From contig CALUPT010000007.1 of NCBI GenBank assembly GCA_944322715.1, positions 62,001-126,000 of the forward strand: a DNA stretch of 64,000 nucleotides, read 5' to 3'. Below the pieces are notes generated by a model. It was given only the letters and a program-made list of their open reading frames with translations, ran no database searches and had not been told where the DNA came from. The DNA is from an uncultured Bacteroidales bacterium. Lineage in GTDB: Bacteria > Bacteroidota > Bacteroidia > Bacteroidales > UBA932. The position numbers and the translations under genes are program-made. Position 1 is the first letter of the stretch; each line of letters opens with the position of its first letter. This document shows positions 63,631-64,000 of this stretch, one piece after another.

Positions 63631-64000
63631 TTATTGTCTGGTGACCTTGTTGACGAATTTCAGCGCACGTATCTGCGAGATTACCTTGTCCAGTTCCAGA
63701 CTGCCCGGCACCGAGATTTTCAGCGTGATGTCGTACACTCCAGTCCTGTCGTTTTCCGACACGTTGAAACTGCGGATGGAAGCCCGGAATGAGCCGACCA
63801 CCTCCATGATTCCGTTGATGACGGCCGCCTCGTGGTCTGCAATCACCCTTAGCGTGGTCTGGAAACTCCCTGAACTCGGGTTGTCGCTCCAGCGTACCTT
63901 CTGTATCCTGTACGGATACCGGTCCATCAGACGGGCGGCATTCGGGCAGGATATCCTGTGTATCTTGATGCCATCCTTTATGGACACGAATCCGAACACA
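63631..64000 (-). CDS. RelA/SpoT family (p)ppGpp synthetase/hydrolase, C-terminal part only
   Basis: Only the last about 123 residues are inside the window; the 5' part lies beyond the right edge. Visible are the end of the zinc-finger/CC region (IKIHRISCPNAARLMDRYPYRI would be one run; key residues are His and Cys in HRISCPNA) and a C-terminal ACT domain (LRVIADHEAAVINGIMEVVG, then YDITLKISVPGSLELDKVI). This is the regulatory end of Rel/SpoT long-form enzymes, which make and break the alarmone (p)ppGpp. The internal ATG near 63999 is not a start. Confidence 0.93.
   Translation of the reverse strand, partial: VFGFVSIKDGIKIHRISCPNAARLMDRYPYRIQKVRWSDNPSSGSFQTTLRVIADHEAAVINGIMEVVGSFRASIRSFNVSENDRTGVYDITLKISVPGSLELDKVISQIRALKFVNKVTRQ

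Overview
The window reads as a chromosomal piece of a Bacteroidales bacterium (Bacteroidota). The evidence is a SusC/SusD pair under a hybrid two-component regulator, many lipoproteins with Bacteroidetes-style lipoboxes, a BACON-domain protein, fimbrillin-type lipoproteins, a type IX secretion (T9SS) C-terminal domain, and promoters of the Bacteroidetes form (TTG, about 20 bases, TAnnTTTG). Coding regions are moderately GC-rich and start codons are preceded by AT-rich stretches rather than strong Shine-Dalgarno sites. Genus cannot be fixed from the sequence alone.

Region 1 (1-14099) is a nutrient-uptake locus that looks protein- or peptide-directed rather than glycan-directed. The 3' part of a hybrid two-component sensor/regulator is followed by a tight same-strand run: BACON lipoprotein, SusC-like transporter, SusD-like lipoprotein, HExxH zinc metallohydrolase lipoprotein, DUF4302-type lipoprotein, a subtilisin-family protease ending in a T9SS sorting domain, and a PorV-like outer-membrane protein. 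No glycoside hydrolase is present.

Region 2 (14212-34009) is the standout: eight consecutive paralogous lipoproteins of 736-956 residues. Each has a fimbrillin-like N-terminal half and a C-terminal domain of the Fibrobacter-succinogenes-major-paralogous type (WGRKDPFP, YDPCPPGWKVM and VRCxK blocks). Two of the eight carry an extra complete SGNH/GDSL hydrolase domain. There are two alternative central modules, and seven of the eight share a short C-terminal motif (GG, then acidic/hydrophobic residues, usually ending KEEW-like). Short intergenic repeats (TGTCATTCTGAGCG..AAGAATCTG) sit immediately after many of the stop codons.

Region 3 (34044-38430) holds a Tat-exported Gfo/Idh/MocA oxidoreductase and a HEAT-repeat/DUF1080 protein, a pair expected to act on 3-keto sugars, followed by a structured region and a strong terminator.

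Region 4 (38681-50753) is core metabolism and mixed cargo: a 56-residue 2[4Fe-4S] ferredoxin, an M16 peptidase, a shortened LysR-type regulator, an exported esterase, pyruvate:ferredoxin oxidoreductase, FabD, tRNA-Arg(CCG), an ORF6N-domain gene, tRNA-Val(TAC), a pair of 70-base direct repeats, and small YccF and DUF4491 membrane proteins.

Region 5 (50836-64000) is mostly housekeeping: FKBP isomerase, BadF-type kinase, RecR, MntP, CorA with a possible structured leader, a GtrB/GT-C/GtrA glycosylation cluster, ribosomal protein S1, RNase Z, a glucosaminidase with LysM domains, MltG, a C_GCAxxG_C_C protein, and the 3' end of a RelA/SpoT gene running off the right edge.
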